Part shown: positions 53,566-62,530 of the stretch, one piece after another
How positions within the stretch are numbered: the stretch's first letter is position 1
Layout of the letters: the number at the start of each line of letters is the position of its first letter
Assembly (NCBI RefSeq): GCF_013127955.1
Contig: NZ_CP053435.1
Span: forward strand, 3,447,001 to 3,511,000
Reading direction: 5' to 3'
Source of the DNA: Spirosoma taeanense
GTDB lineage: Bacteria; Bacteroidota; Bacteroidia; Cytophagales; Spirosomataceae
Length of the DNA: 64,000 bases
Translations under genes and position numbers: made by a program
The notes under the pieces: model-generated
The model's database searches: none
What the model saw: only the letters and a program-made list of their open reading frames with translations
What the model was told of the DNA's origin: nothing

Positions 53566-54603
53566 TCAGAAACTATAGCGGATTTCGCACCAGGGAATTT
53601 CCTCGGTTATCAAGCGCCCAAAAACCTCGACCATCTTGCTCTTAAGCTGGTGGTCGTAACGAATATTCCAGCCGCCGTACTGGCTCCGCTTGTTTTCCTG
53701 CAGTTCCGGCACCCACAGCAACTCCTCTGCCTTCGGGTTAATGGCCAGATTGGCCTGGTGCTGCCACTGGTTATGGGTTAGAAAAATAACCTCGCACTTC
53801 AACTGCGCCTTAACTTCAGGGCGTAACTGCGCATCCACCTGCCGGAACAACTCCCGGTAGTCGTCGCGCCACTGCTTGCCGCCGTACACAATAACGGGCG
53901 AGAAGTTGACGTGCACTTCGTAGCCTGCATCATAAAAGTCGTTGATGGCGGCAATCCGTTTTTCAATTGAATCGGTTCGGACATCGACTAGTTTGCTGAC
54001 GTGCGAGGGCATCAGGCTAAACCGCAAACGAACCTTACGGTGTGGATCAAACGCCAGCATGTCGCGGTTTACGAACTTGGTAGCAAACGTAGCCTTGGCG
54101 CGGGGATGGTCGCGGTAGAACTCGAACGCCTGCCGGATGCCGTCCGACAGGCTATAATCGACTGCAATGTCGGAATTGCAGCCAATGTCATAGGTCCAGT
54201 AGACCGGATCAGTCTGGTTGGCGGGTTTTGGCCACGGCAACGTATGTACGTGCTTGTCGACCGACGCCAGAATTTCTTCAACGTTGGTGAATAACGTAAT
54301 AGGATTCACTTTTTTGTGCCGGTCAACATAGCAATAGGCGCAGCCGCCAAAGCAGCCATTCGCCAGACTCGGCGCGATGTAATCGGAACTCCGACCGCTC
54401 CACTTGATGTCCTGCGTCTTGAGCTTACCCAGCACCAGCACGTCGGACTTCACCTTGAAGTGATTCATGCCCAGCTCTGGCAGCCGGTTGTGCTGCTTTA
54501 CTTCGAGCGTTTCGGCATCGGGATACTGAGCAACAACGGCTTCGCCCCGCTCATTAAGAGCATCGGCCGTGTATAGGATCAGATTAGGATTGAAATCAGG
54601 CAT
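53566..54603 (-). CDS. Spore-photoproduct-lyase-like radical SAM protein
   Basis: The ATG at 54603 gives 345 residues. The radical SAM cluster motif CFGGCAYC (Cys84, Cys88, Cys91) has the CxxxCxxC spacing, in the context of LANGCFGGCAYCYVDRHKKVNPI. The later parts VYWTYDIGCNSDIAVDY, RLRFSLMPSHVSKLVDVRTDSIEKRI and NFSPVIVYGGKQW match the SPL-like family found in non-sporulating Bacteroidota. True SPL repairs the spore photoproduct in DNA; whether this one repairs DNA is unknown. Confidence 0.85.
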   Translation of the reverse strand: MPDFNPNLILYTADALNERGEAVVAQYPDAETLEVKQHNRLPELGMNHFKVKSDVLVLGKLKTQDIKWSGRSSDYIAPSLANGCFGGCAYCYVDRHKKVNPITLFTNVEEILASVDKHVHTLPWPKPANQTDPVYWTYDIGCNSDIAVDYSLSDGIRQAFEFYRDHPRAKATFATKFVNRDMLAFDPHRKVRLRFSLMPSHVSKLVDVRTDSIEKRIAAINDFYDAGYEVHVNFSPVIVYGGKQWRDDYRELFRQVDAQLRPEVKAQLKCEVIFLTHNQWQHQANLAINPKAEELLWVPELQENKRSQYGGWNIRYDHQLKSKMVEVFGRLITEEIPWCEIRYSF

Positions 54604-54724
54604 GAAAAGCGTTGAGTGTGACTCTATTATAACACCTGCCAGACCGATTACGTTCACCCGACCACCTCAATAACCCGTTGACAAACAAGTAGTTATACAC
54701 CTAAAGCGACCTAATTAGACAGGT

Positions 54725-55177
54725 TTATCTAACGCGGGTCCAGCTTTGGGTTTTACCCAGAAAGGGGATACCGAGCACATAGCCACGAACATCGAGCGTG
54801 TTCGGATCTTTCAGCGTTACTTCGCAACCGTAGGTCTTTCCATCTTCAGGATTATAAATCTGCCCGTCATTCCAGACATTCCCGCCTTTAAAATCCAGAT
54901 TACTCATAATCATCAGATTAAGCAGCGGCCGGGTCCGCAGTTTCTCGTCGGGGTTATTATCGTCCATCCTGGGCTTGTTCGAAGCTGCGTAAGTCGGCTC
55001 TTTCATCCAGACCAGTTTCCCGAAGTAGCGATTACCGTGTTTGTAGATCTGCACCTGATTTCGTTTCCGCGCGCTCAGCCAGCGGCCAACGATAGCATCG
55101 GGGTCATTGGGCTCAGTAGCCGAACTTAGCGTAATCGAAAACAGAAGGAGTATAGCAACCAGACGAAACTTATTCAT
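54725..55177 (-). CDS. Exported DUF2147 protein
   Basis: The ATG at 55177 gives 150 residues with a signal peptide (MNKFRLVAILLLFSITLSSA). DAIVGRWLSARKRNQVQIYKHGNRYFGKLVWM, GQIYNPEDGKTYGCEVTLKDPNTLDVRGYVLGIPFLGKTQSWTRV is the DUF2147 lipocalin-like domain. Function unknown. Confidence 0.88.
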   Translation of the reverse strand: MNKFRLVAILLLFSITLSSATEPNDPDAIVGRWLSARKRNQVQIYKHGNRYFGKLVWMKEPTYAASNKPRMDDNNPDEKLRTRPLLNLMIMSNLDFKGGNVWNDGQIYNPEDGKTYGCEVTLKDPNTLDVRGYVLGIPFLGKTQSWTRVR

Positions 55178-55244
55178 AACCAAGTTATAGTGCGGTTAAT
55201 CAACGATCACATGAGTCAAATATGATGAAATCTTCCGGTTAAAT

Positions 55245-56006
55245 TTAATTCTGGCTACCAATGGCGTTTTCCGCGAAGCGGTACAGGTACGGCGCTTTAT
55301 GCGCGCCACCACTGTATTTCTTATCGAGCCGCTCCAGAATTCCCAGACTAAGCATCTTCCGCTGGAAACTGGTCCGCCTAAGTTTTTGTCCAAGAATAGT
55401 CTCGTACAGGTTTTGCAATTCGCCCATCGTGAAGGTTTCCGGCAGCAATGGCGTAGCCAGGTGCCTCAACCCCATCTGGCGCTGATCAAGATTAACCCGT
55501 AGGGTCTCCAACGCCTTCTGCACGATGGTTTTATGGTCTAACATCAAAACCGGCAAATGAGTTAGATCGTACCAGTCACAACTGTCCGCCAGCGCATCGG
55601 CCTTTGGAACCGCCTTCGTGAAATCGACCAGGGCGTAATAGCCTACCGTCACAAACCGGCGCAGCAGCCAGTGTGAATCCGCAGGTTCAATTCCTTTTGC
55701 GGTCATGATTGCCCGGAGCGGAGCCGGGTTATGCCGGGACTGATCGCCGAAAAGATAAAACTGCTCCAGATAAATATCCTGCAAACCAGTCCGTTCGACC
55801 AGCGCCCGCCGGGCGGCATCATTGACGTCCTCGTCCTCGCGGACAAAGCCTCCCGGCAGGGCAAACAGGCCTGTGTTCCGGTATTCAAGCAGCAGAATTT
55901 TCAACTGATTCTGATGAAACCCAAAAATGACGCAGTCGATCGCCAGCCCCGGCAAAAAGCCCTGCCCATTCGCGCGGATTTCTTCAGCAATAAACGGGTG
56001 ATTCAT
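55245..56006 (-). CDS. Nudix-type transcriptional regulator (NrtR/AraR-like)
   Basis: This 253-residue protein has an N-terminal Nudix domain (about residues 20-160) and a C-terminal winged helix (about 165-245, ETFTMGELQNLYETILGQKLRRTSFQRKMLSLGILERL). The Nudix box is degenerate: after GGFVREDEDVNDAAR it reads RALVERTGL rather than RExxEExG, so the domain probably binds a ligand without hydrolysing it. This is the layout of NrtR and of the arabinose regulator AraR of Bacteroides. It diverges from a carboxylesterase gene. Confidence 0.85.
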   Translation of the reverse strand: MNHPFIAEEIRANGQGFLPGLAIDCVIFGFHQNQLKILLLEYRNTGLFALPGGFVREDEDVNDAARRALVERTGLQDIYLEQFYLFGDQSRHNPAPLRAIMTAKGIEPADSHWLLRRFVTVGYYALVDFTKAVPKADALADSCDWYDLTHLPVLMLDHKTIVQKALETLRVNLDQRQMGLRHLATPLLPETFTMGELQNLYETILGQKLRRTSFQRKMLSLGILERLDKKYSGGAHKAPYLYRFAENAIGSQN

Positions 56007-56060
56007 TCCATTCTATTTTTCCAACAAGTAACAATAAAATTTGGAGAGAAAAAGACCAGA

Positions 56061-56076
56061 TGTTATTATTGTAACA
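56061..56076. promoter_or_regulatory. Candidate operator for the Nudix regulator
   Basis: TGTTA (56061-56065) and TAACA (56072-56076) are an exact inverted repeat with a 6-base AT spacer, placed between the divergent regulator and esterase genes. A half-site-like TAACAATAA also occurs near 56028. Confidence 0.45.
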
Positions 56077-56164
56077 AATTGAGACAATAATAGTCTATCC
56101 GATTCTCTATTGACCCCAAAGTAATTCATCTATCACGCTTTTCCAGTTTTCCTAACCACATACG

Positions 56165-57793
56165 ATGAAAACAAGCCTGATTCTTTTAGCGATGGTTCTT
56201 CAGCTTAGCCCGGCGGCTTTTGCGCAGGAGGGCAAATCGCCCCAAGCCAAAACAGCCAATGGTGTGCTTGAAGGCACCCTTGAGCCGAGTGGCATCCGTT
56301 CTTTCAAAGGCATTCCCTTTGCTCAGCCGCCCGTTGGCGACCTGCGCTGGCGGGAGCCGCAGCCAACCAAAAACTGGACGGGTGTTCGTCAGGCCAACAA
56401 GTTTGGTCCCCGCGCCATGCAGCGCGCCATCTTCGGCGATATGGGGTTCCGTTCGGATGGTATGAGTGAAGACTGTCTCTATCTGAACGTCTGGACACCC
56501 GCCAAATCGGAAAAAGAGCGGCTGCCGGTGCTGGTTTATTTCTACGGGGGCGGCTTTGTGGCCGGTGATGGCTCGGAGGCCCGCTACGACGGCGAAAACA
56601 TGGCCAGCAAAGGCATCGTAACGCTTACGGTGAACTACCGTCTGGGCGCCTTCGGCTTTATGGCCCACCCGGAGCTAACCAAAGAGTCTCCGCACCATGC
56701 GTCGGGTAATTATGGCTACCTGGATCAGAGCGCGGCTTTGCGCTGGGTTCAGCAGAACATTGCCGCCTTTGGGGGCGACCCGAAGCGGGTGACCATCGCT
56801 GGTGAGTCGGCGGGATCGATTTCGGTGAGTGCCCAGATGGCCTCTCCCCTGTCGAAAAACCTGATTGCGGGCGCCATTGGCGAAAGCGGTTCCCTGCTGG
56901 GTACGCTGCCGCCGACCTCCCTGTCGGAGGCCGAGCAGAGCGGTGTGAAATTCGCCGAGCAGGTAGGTGCCAAATCGCTGGCTGAACTGCGGGCGATGCC
57001 CGCCGAGAAACTCCTCGAAGCGACGGCTAACCCCAACACGCCCCGTTTTTCATCGAACGTAGATGGCTACTTCTTCCCAAAATCGCCATTCGCCATTTTT
57101 GCGGCTGGCGAACAGGCTAAAGTCCCGCTGCTGGTTGGCTGGAACTCCGAAGAAATGAACTACCGCATGGTTCTGGGTAAAGAAGCGCCGACAACGGAGA
57201 ATTATACAAAAGCCGTTCAGAAACTCTATGGCGAGCGGTCCGCTGAGGCTTTGAAAGCCTATGCCAGTGCCGCCGACACAGACGTTGAGCAGGTAGCTAC
57301 TGACCTCGCCGGCGACCGGTTTATTGGCTACAGCACCTGGAAATGGGCCGATCTGCAAAGCAAAACCGGGGGGGGCCAACCTGTTTATCGGTATTTCTAT
57401 ACGCGCCCTCGTCCAGCCATGACGCCGGAAATGGGTGATGCCGCACCCGGTCTGGCGGGTGGTGTTGTCAAAGGCAACAACACGGCCGCCATGAAGGTGC
57501 CACCCGCCCGTGGGGCCGTACACTCAGCCGAGATTGAGTACGCGATGGGTAACCTGGCCACGAACAAAGTCTATGCCTGGACACCGGAAGACTACAAGGT
57601 TTCGGAAACTATGCAGAATTATTTCGCCAACTTCATTAAGACCGGCAACCCCAACGGTTCGGGCCTGCCTAACTGGCCCAAAGCCAATAGCGGTAACACC
57701 GTTCAGTATATGCGCCTTGACGTTGATTCCCGTGCCGAAACAGAGAAGAACCGGGATCGGTACCTCTTCCTGGATCAGTTTTCGACCAAATAG
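56165..57793 (+). CDS. Secreted type-B carboxylesterase
   Basis: The 542-residue alpha/beta hydrolase has a signal peptide (MKTSLILLAMVLQLSPAAFAQ), the oxyanion-hole YFYGGGF (about residues 125-131), EDCLYLNVW (102-110) and the nucleophile Ser215 in GESAGS (213-218). The divergent Nudix regulator suggests sugar-ester substrates such as acetylated or feruloylated plant glycans, but this is inferred from position only. Confidence 0.9.
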   Translation: MKTSLILLAMVLQLSPAAFAQEGKSPQAKTANGVLEGTLEPSGIRSFKGIPFAQPPVGDLRWREPQPTKNWTGVRQANKFGPRAMQRAIFGDMGFRSDGMSEDCLYLNVWTPAKSEKERLPVLVYFYGGGFVAGDGSEARYDGENMASKGIVTLTVNYRLGAFGFMAHPELTKESPHHASGNYGYLDQSAALRWVQQNIAAFGGDPKRVTIAGESAGSISVSAQMASPLSKNLIAGAIGESGSLLGTLPPTSLSEAEQSGVKFAEQVGAKSLAELRAMPAEKLLEATANPNTPRFSSNVDGYFFPKSPFAIFAAGEQAKVPLLVGWNSEEMNYRMVLGKEAPTTENYTKAVQKLYGERSAEALKAYASAADTDVEQVATDLAGDRFIGYSTWKWADLQSKTGGGQPVYRYFYTRPRPAMTPEMGDAAPGLAGGVVKGNNTAAMKVPPARGAVHSAEIEYAMGNLATNKVYAWTPEDYKVSETMQNYFANFIKTGNPNGSGLPNWPKANSGNTVQYMRLDVDSRAETEKNRDRYLFLDQFSTK

Positions 57794-57820
57794 ACCGGAC
57801 TGCTTTACTCAGTTCTATAT

Positions 57821-57859
57821 AAGCAAAAGAGTATCCAAAGTTGGGTACTCTTTTTGCTT
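57821..57859 (+). terminator. Intrinsic terminator after the esterase gene
   Basis: An imperfect stem (AAGCAAAAGAGTATCC at 57821-57836 with 57844-57859) contains a T-run on the descending arm. It separates the esterase from the ABC operon. Confidence 0.75.
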
Positions 57860-57962
57860 ATACAGGCTGTAGCGCCAATAATGGGGGCCGCATTGGTCCG
57901 TAAGGCGTTTGTGCTGTATGTTTACGGTACTACGGCGTTACGGGGTGTTCATTCGCTTGATT

Positions 57963-59288
57963 ATGCAGAAACTTGGACTGATTGCGGGTGTCTTAGGGGT
58001 GTTGATGGGCGGTTGCCAGCAGCCGCAAACCGAGCGCCCCCTGCTGTTCTGGTGTTCAAACAACGCGGCCGAAATCACCTTTGCCCGCGAGTTTACCAAC
58101 CGCTGGCAACGCGAGCATCCCGACCAGCCCCTGCGCTACCAGCCCATCCCCGAAGGCCAGTCGAGCGAGGAGATCATCCTGGCGTCGGTCGTAGGCAAAA
58201 CCACCCCCGACATCTACGCCAATATGTGGCAGGGCAGCGTCGAAATGTATGCCCGGGCCGGAGTGCTGGTGCCGCTCGACACCATCAGCGGGTTCCTGCC
58301 CTTCCTGCGCGACCGTTGCGACAGCAGTACCATCCGGGAGATTACGTCGTCGGACGGTCATATTTATCAGGTCCCCTGGAAGGTGAACCCGATCATGACG
58401 CTCTGCAACACCCGACTGGTCAACGGGCCGGGTCTGACCGGGCCACCTTATACGTATTCCAGCTATCTGAACGCCGGTAAACACCTAACCAAAGATCTAA
58501 ACCATGACGGCTACACTGATCAGTGGCTGGGCTATACGGAGGTGAAGGCGATCTGGTACCAGCGGTTCTTCAACTTTTACCCCCTGTATCTGGCTGCATC
58601 CAATGGCGGTTCTTTGGTAAGCCGAGAACCCGGACAACCCGCCCGGGCCGCGTTCAACAACCGTCATGCCGTAGACGTTTTTCGGTTCCTGCAGCAGTTG
58701 TACCGTAACGGCTATTACTCCAAAGAGCGGCAGTCGGCCACACGTGACCCGTTCCTGGATCAGCGCATTGCAACGTCGTTTACGGGGCCGTGGCAGGTTG
58801 GCTTTCTGGAACGTTACAAAGACCCCAGGCTGCAATACGACGCCTGGCCAATGCCCGTCCCCGATACGCATACCGGCCCGGTTTACACCTACGGCGACCC
58901 GAAGAACATTGTCATTTTCAACACCTGTCCCGACCCACGAGCGGCCTGGGCATTCGTGAAAACGCTGATCGATGAACCCGGCGACCTGCGGCTCATGGAA
59001 CTGACGGGGCAGTTTCCGCACCGACGTAACGTCGACACCGACCCGTACTTCAGCGACTTTCTCAGAAAAAACCCGAAACTTCTTCCCTTCGCTAAACAGA
59101 CGCAGTACATCAGGGGTGTGGACAACAGCGAGGTGATCGTGGAGGTATTCGACATTATTTCGCAGGAGTACGAAGCCTGCGTGGTGTATGACCGAAAAAG
59201 CCCCGAAGATGCCATCCGCGATGCGGCAAAAGCCGTTGACGTACTATTAATGAACGACCGCGGGAAAGATCAGGCAAGCGTATTTTAA
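57963..59288 (+). CDS. Sugar ABC transporter substrate-binding lipoprotein
   Basis: The ATG at 57963 gives 441 residues with a lipobox (LMGGC, cysteine at about residue 18). It matches family 1 solute-binding proteins: RPLLFWCSNNAAEITFAREFTNRW, FTGPWQVGFLERY and a C-terminal part typical of oligosaccharide binders. It opens an operon of two permeases, a GH130 enzyme, a lipoprotein and an ATPase, so it likely captures a mannose-containing oligosaccharide. Confidence 0.88.
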   Translation: MQKLGLIAGVLGVLMGGCQQPQTERPLLFWCSNNAAEITFAREFTNRWQREHPDQPLRYQPIPEGQSSEEIILASVVGKTTPDIYANMWQGSVEMYARAGVLVPLDTISGFLPFLRDRCDSSTIREITSSDGHIYQVPWKVNPIMTLCNTRLVNGPGLTGPPYTYSSYLNAGKHLTKDLNHDGYTDQWLGYTEVKAIWYQRFFNFYPLYLAASNGGSLVSREPGQPARAAFNNRHAVDVFRFLQQLYRNGYYSKERQSATRDPFLDQRIATSFTGPWQVGFLERYKDPRLQYDAWPMPVPDTHTGPVYTYGDPKNIVIFNTCPDPRAAWAFVKTLIDEPGDLRLMELTGQFPHRRNVDTDPYFSDFLRKNPKLLPFAKQTQYIRGVDNSEVIVEVFDIISQEYEACVVYDRKSPEDAIRDAAKAVDVLLMNDRGKDQASVF

Positions 59289-59330
59289 CGCCGGTTATTT
59301 GCTGAGCTGCACCCGTTGCGCATGTATGAA

Positions 59331-60182
59331 ATGAAAAAGCTTCTTCCCTACTGGCTGGTTTCGCCCTACATTCTGTATTTCTGCGTGTTCATCGCGTTTC
59401 CGGTGGTGTTCTCTGTGGTGCTCACCTTCCATAGCTGGAATATTATCTCGCCTATGGAGTTTATTGGGCTGGATAACTATATCCAGCTCGTCAACGACCG
59501 CTTGTTCTGGCAGGCGCTGTATAATACGCTGCGCTTTCTGGTTGTGCACATTCCTTTACAGATTGTCGTGGCGCTGGCCCTGGCCGAGTTTCTGAACCAG
59601 AAAATCCGGGGACAGGCGTTTTTCCGGGGGGCATTTTTCCTGCCGGTCATTGTGTCGGGGGTGGTCGTTACGATCCTCTGGCAGCAGTTACTGGGGTTCA
59701 ACGCGGGTATCCTGAACCGGGGACTGACGGCCCTCTCTCTGCCGAAAATACCCTGGCTGGAAGACCCCGACATCGCCATGTATGCCATCGCGTTGATGGC
59801 TACCTGGAAGAACGTCGGTCTTTACGTCATTCTGTTTCTGGTGGGTCTGCAGACCGTGCCAGTGCAGTATTACGAAGCCGCCGATATGGAAGGCGCTACG
59901 CACTGGCAGAAGTTTCGGTACATAACCTTGCCGATGATCAACCCAACGATTTTTATGGTTGTCGTGCTGTCGACTATCGGTGGCTTTTCGCTGTTCATCG
60001 AGCCGTATATCATGACCGAAGGCGGCCCGCTGAACAGCACGCTTTCGGCCGTCATGTATATCTATAAACAGGCTTTTCAGTATTATCACATGGGGTACTC
60101 GGCCACGCTGGGGTTCTTTTTTGCTTTATTGATTCTGGGCGTCGTGGCCATTCAGAAACGCTACGTCGAACAGGAGGTATAG
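59331..60182 (+). CDS. Sugar ABC transporter permease, MalF/UgpA-like
   Basis: The product has six membrane segments and the EAA loop (YYEAADMEGATHWQKFRYITLPMINPTIF, about residues 183-211) that contacts the ATPase. The start is taken as the ATG at 59331 (283 residues); 59322 is nearly as good. It is 42 bases after the binding-protein gene. Confidence 0.88.
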   Translation: MKKLLPYWLVSPYILYFCVFIAFPVVFSVVLTFHSWNIISPMEFIGLDNYIQLVNDRLFWQALYNTLRFLVVHIPLQIVVALALAEFLNQKIRGQAFFRGAFFLPVIVSGVVVTILWQQLLGFNAGILNRGLTALSLPKIPWLEDPDIAMYAIALMATWKNVGLYVILFLVGLQTVPVQYYEAADMEGATHWQKFRYITLPMINPTIFMVVVLSTIGGFSLFIEPYIMTEGGPLNSTLSAVMYIYKQAFQYYHMGYSATLGFFFALLILGVVAIQKRYVEQEV

Positions 60183-60184
60183 TT

Positions 60185-60211
60185 AAAGAGCGAACGAGTG
60201 AATGAGTGAAT
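60185..60211. repeat. GAGTGAAT-type repeat block (copy 3, short)
   Basis: GAGCGAACGAGTGAATGAG lies between the two permease genes, in the only gap of this operon above 60 bases. It has no complementary arm, unlike copies 1 and 2. Confidence 0.55.
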
Positions 60212-60251
60212 GGAACAGGCGGTTCAGTTTCTAGATTTGGATTTTTAACGC

Positions 60252-61058
60252 ATGAAAATAGTCCGTTACGTATTGCTTCTTCTGGCGGCTCTGTCGTTTG
60301 TTTATCCGTTTATCTGGATGATCAGCGCATCGCTGTCGTCGGAGCATGGCATTGGTTCGCTGACACTACTGCCGGTTGACCTGACTCTCCGCAACTACAC
60401 GACCGTCTTTGAGCGGATACCGCTTGGGCGGGCCTTCGTTAATAGTTTGCTGGTAGCGCTTGTCACCACCAGCCTGGTCGTCGTGCTGGGCGCAATGGTT
60501 GGCTACGCCCTGGCGCGGCTACGGTTTCGGGGACGTAACGCGATATTCTACCTGATCATCTTCACGATGACCCTTCCCTTCCAGATTACGCTGATCCCCA
60601 ATTACATTACAATGGTGAAGCTGGGCTGGGTCGATACCTATTTCGCCCTGATTGTGCCGTTCGTGATGAACTCACTGGCGGTGCTGCTGTTCCGACAGGC
60701 GTTTGCGGGTCTGCCCCAGGCCCTGATCGATGCCGCCCGCATCGACGGCTGTAGTGAACTGCGGATTATTTTTCAGATTCTGCTGCCCAACATTCTCCCG
60801 ACCGTACTGACCGTAACGATCCTGACTTTTATGGGTTTATGGAACGAAGCCCTCTGGCCGCTGATCGTTATCCGCGACGAATCGACAATGACCATGCCCC
60901 AGATGGTAACCCTGTTTTCGGTGGGTGGCCGGGCTGATGCCCAACTGGGGGTAAAATTGGCCGCAGCCGTCATGCTGGCCCTGCCCATTCTGATTGTGTA
61001 CCTGTTTTTTCAGAAGCATTTTATCCGCAGCATGGCCTCGTCCGGCCTGAAGGACTGA
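60252..61058 (+). CDS. Sugar ABC transporter permease, MalG/UgpE-like
   Basis: This 268-residue permease has six membrane segments, the EAA-like loop LPQALIDAARIDGCSELRIIFQILLPNILPTV (about residues 155-186) and a C-terminal FFQKHFIRSMASSGLKD typical of this family. It partners the permease above. Confidence 0.9.
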   Translation: MKIVRYVLLLLAALSFVYPFIWMISASLSSEHGIGSLTLLPVDLTLRNYTTVFERIPLGRAFVNSLLVALVTTSLVVVLGAMVGYALARLRFRGRNAIFYLIIFTMTLPFQITLIPNYITMVKLGWVDTYFALIVPFVMNSLAVLLFRQAFAGLPQALIDAARIDGCSELRIIFQILLPNILPTVLTVTILTFMGLWNEALWPLIVIRDESTMTMPQMVTLFSVGGRADAQLGVKLAAAVMLALPILIVYLFFQKHFIRSMASSGLKD

Positions 61059-61078
61059 ATTTTTGTTTACGTCAACGC

Positions 61079-62530
61079 ATGATCAACGTTAACCGCACTG
61101 CCATTCGTTTTTCCGCTAATCCCGAACGGCTCATTGCCCGCTATCTGTTTCTTCATGGTCCACACCGCGTCCTGCACATCAGCGAGCGAATCGCTAAATT
61201 TTCGGAGGATGAGGTAGATGCTATCCTGGCCGAAACCCGGCAGCGATTCGGCGAACGGCATCGCAACCTCGAAGCCGCCTTCGAGCGAAATTATACGAAA
61301 GCCGTTGAACAGATGGAGCGTGAACCCGCCGGGTTTTCGCCCAATCGTCGGCTGCTGCTGGGGGCCTGCCTCACCATGGAATACTCAACCCAGGCAGCTG
61401 CGCTCTTTAACCCTTCGATTGTGCCTCACCCCGATCATTCGGGTCTGGAAGAAGGCACCATTCGGTTTGTCATGAGTTTACGGGCAACGGGCGAAGGTCA
61501 TATTTCGTCCATTGAATTCCGGACCGGCACCGTTTCGCAGCAAGGATTTATCCATCTGGACGAAGCCGACCGCTTTGCGACCAGTTCCGAGAAAGATCTG
61601 CGCAAAACCTATACCCGCGAATTCGTCAAACGTCGGCTTTCCTACTTTCCGCATACCGACGACGGCCTGCTTGACGCGCTTCCGGCTGAGTTCGATCTGG
61701 CTCAGGCGACAAAACGGCTGAATGAGCTGGCAACGCAAACCAGCAGCCCGACGTTTCAGCCAACGCGCCGGGCCATCCTGACCATTCTAGATACGAATTA
61801 TGACGTAACCACGGATGCAGAAGCCCCCTTGCACGAACGGGTCATTTTCCCAAACGCCAAGGGCGAGAGCAAAGGGATGGAGGACGTTCGGTTCGTTAAA
61901 TTTCGCGATGACGACGGCTCCGAACGCTATTACAGCTCCTACACGGCTTATGACGGTAAGACCATCAAAACCCAGCTGATGGAAACCACGGACTTTATCC
62001 GCTTCAGCGTCCGCACCATGTATGGCGACGCGATTCAGGATAAGGGCATGGCGTTGCTCCCCGAAAAAATAAACGGGCAGTACGTCATGATCAGCCGACA
62101 GGGTGGCGAATATATCAACATCATGTTTTCCCGCGATCTGTATTTCTGGGATACGTACGAAACATTGCTGACGCCCAGGTTCCCCTGGGAGGTGATTCAG
62201 CTAGGCAACTGCGGCTCACCCATCAAAACCGATCAGGGCTGGTTACTGCTTACGCACGGCGTGGGTCCGGTCCGGCGTTACGTCCTGGGCGTAGCTCTAC
62301 TGGACCTCAACGACCCAAAGAAGGTGCTGGCCCGAACGCCGGAGCCGCTGATTTACCCACTCGAATCCGAGCGGGAAGGCTACGTTCCGAACGTAGTGTA
62401 CACCTGCGGCTGGCTGGACCACGGCGATCTGATCGTTGTTCCCTACGCCATGTCCGACTCAGCCTGTGGTATGATTACTCTATCCAAACAGGAACTGCTG
62501 GATGAACTGCTAGCCAACCCGTCGGTATGA
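61079..62530 (+). CDS. GH130 beta-mannoside phosphorylase or mannosidase
   Basis: The 483-residue enzyme has the GH130 five-bladed propeller: RAILTILDTNYDVTTDAEAPLHERVIFPNAKGESKGMEDVRFVKFRDDDG, LLPEKINGQYVMISRQGGEYINIMFSRDLYFWD and PIKTDQGWLLLTHGVG. The long helical N-terminus (about residues 1-180) fits the subfamily acting on beta-1,2-mannosides or mannosylglucose. No signal peptide is present, so it works in the cytoplasm on sugar brought in by the transporter. Subgroup needs phylogeny. Confidence 0.85.
   Translation: MINVNRTAIRFSANPERLIARYLFLHGPHRVLHISERIAKFSEDEVDAILAETRQRFGERHRNLEAAFERNYTKAVEQMEREPAGFSPNRRLLLGACLTMEYSTQAAALFNPSIVPHPDHSGLEEGTIRFVMSLRATGEGHISSIEFRTGTVSQQGFIHLDEADRFATSSEKDLRKTYTREFVKRRLSYFPHTDDGLLDALPAEFDLAQATKRLNELATQTSSPTFQPTRRAILTILDTNYDVTTDAEAPLHERVIFPNAKGESKGMEDVRFVKFRDDDGSERYYSSYTAYDGKTIKTQLMETTDFIRFSVRTMYGDAIQDKGMALLPEKINGQYVMISRQGGEYINIMFSRDLYFWDTYETLLTPRFPWEVIQLGNCGSPIKTDQGWLLLTHGVGPVRRYVLGVALLDLNDPKKVLARTPEPLIYPLESEREGYVPNVVYTCGWLDHGDLIVVPYAMSDSACGMITLSKQELLDELLANPSV

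Noticed and set aside
53566-54603. Evidence that the organism forms spores
   Set aside because: SPL-like radical SAM proteins occur in non-sporulating bacteria and nothing else in the window relates to sporulation.
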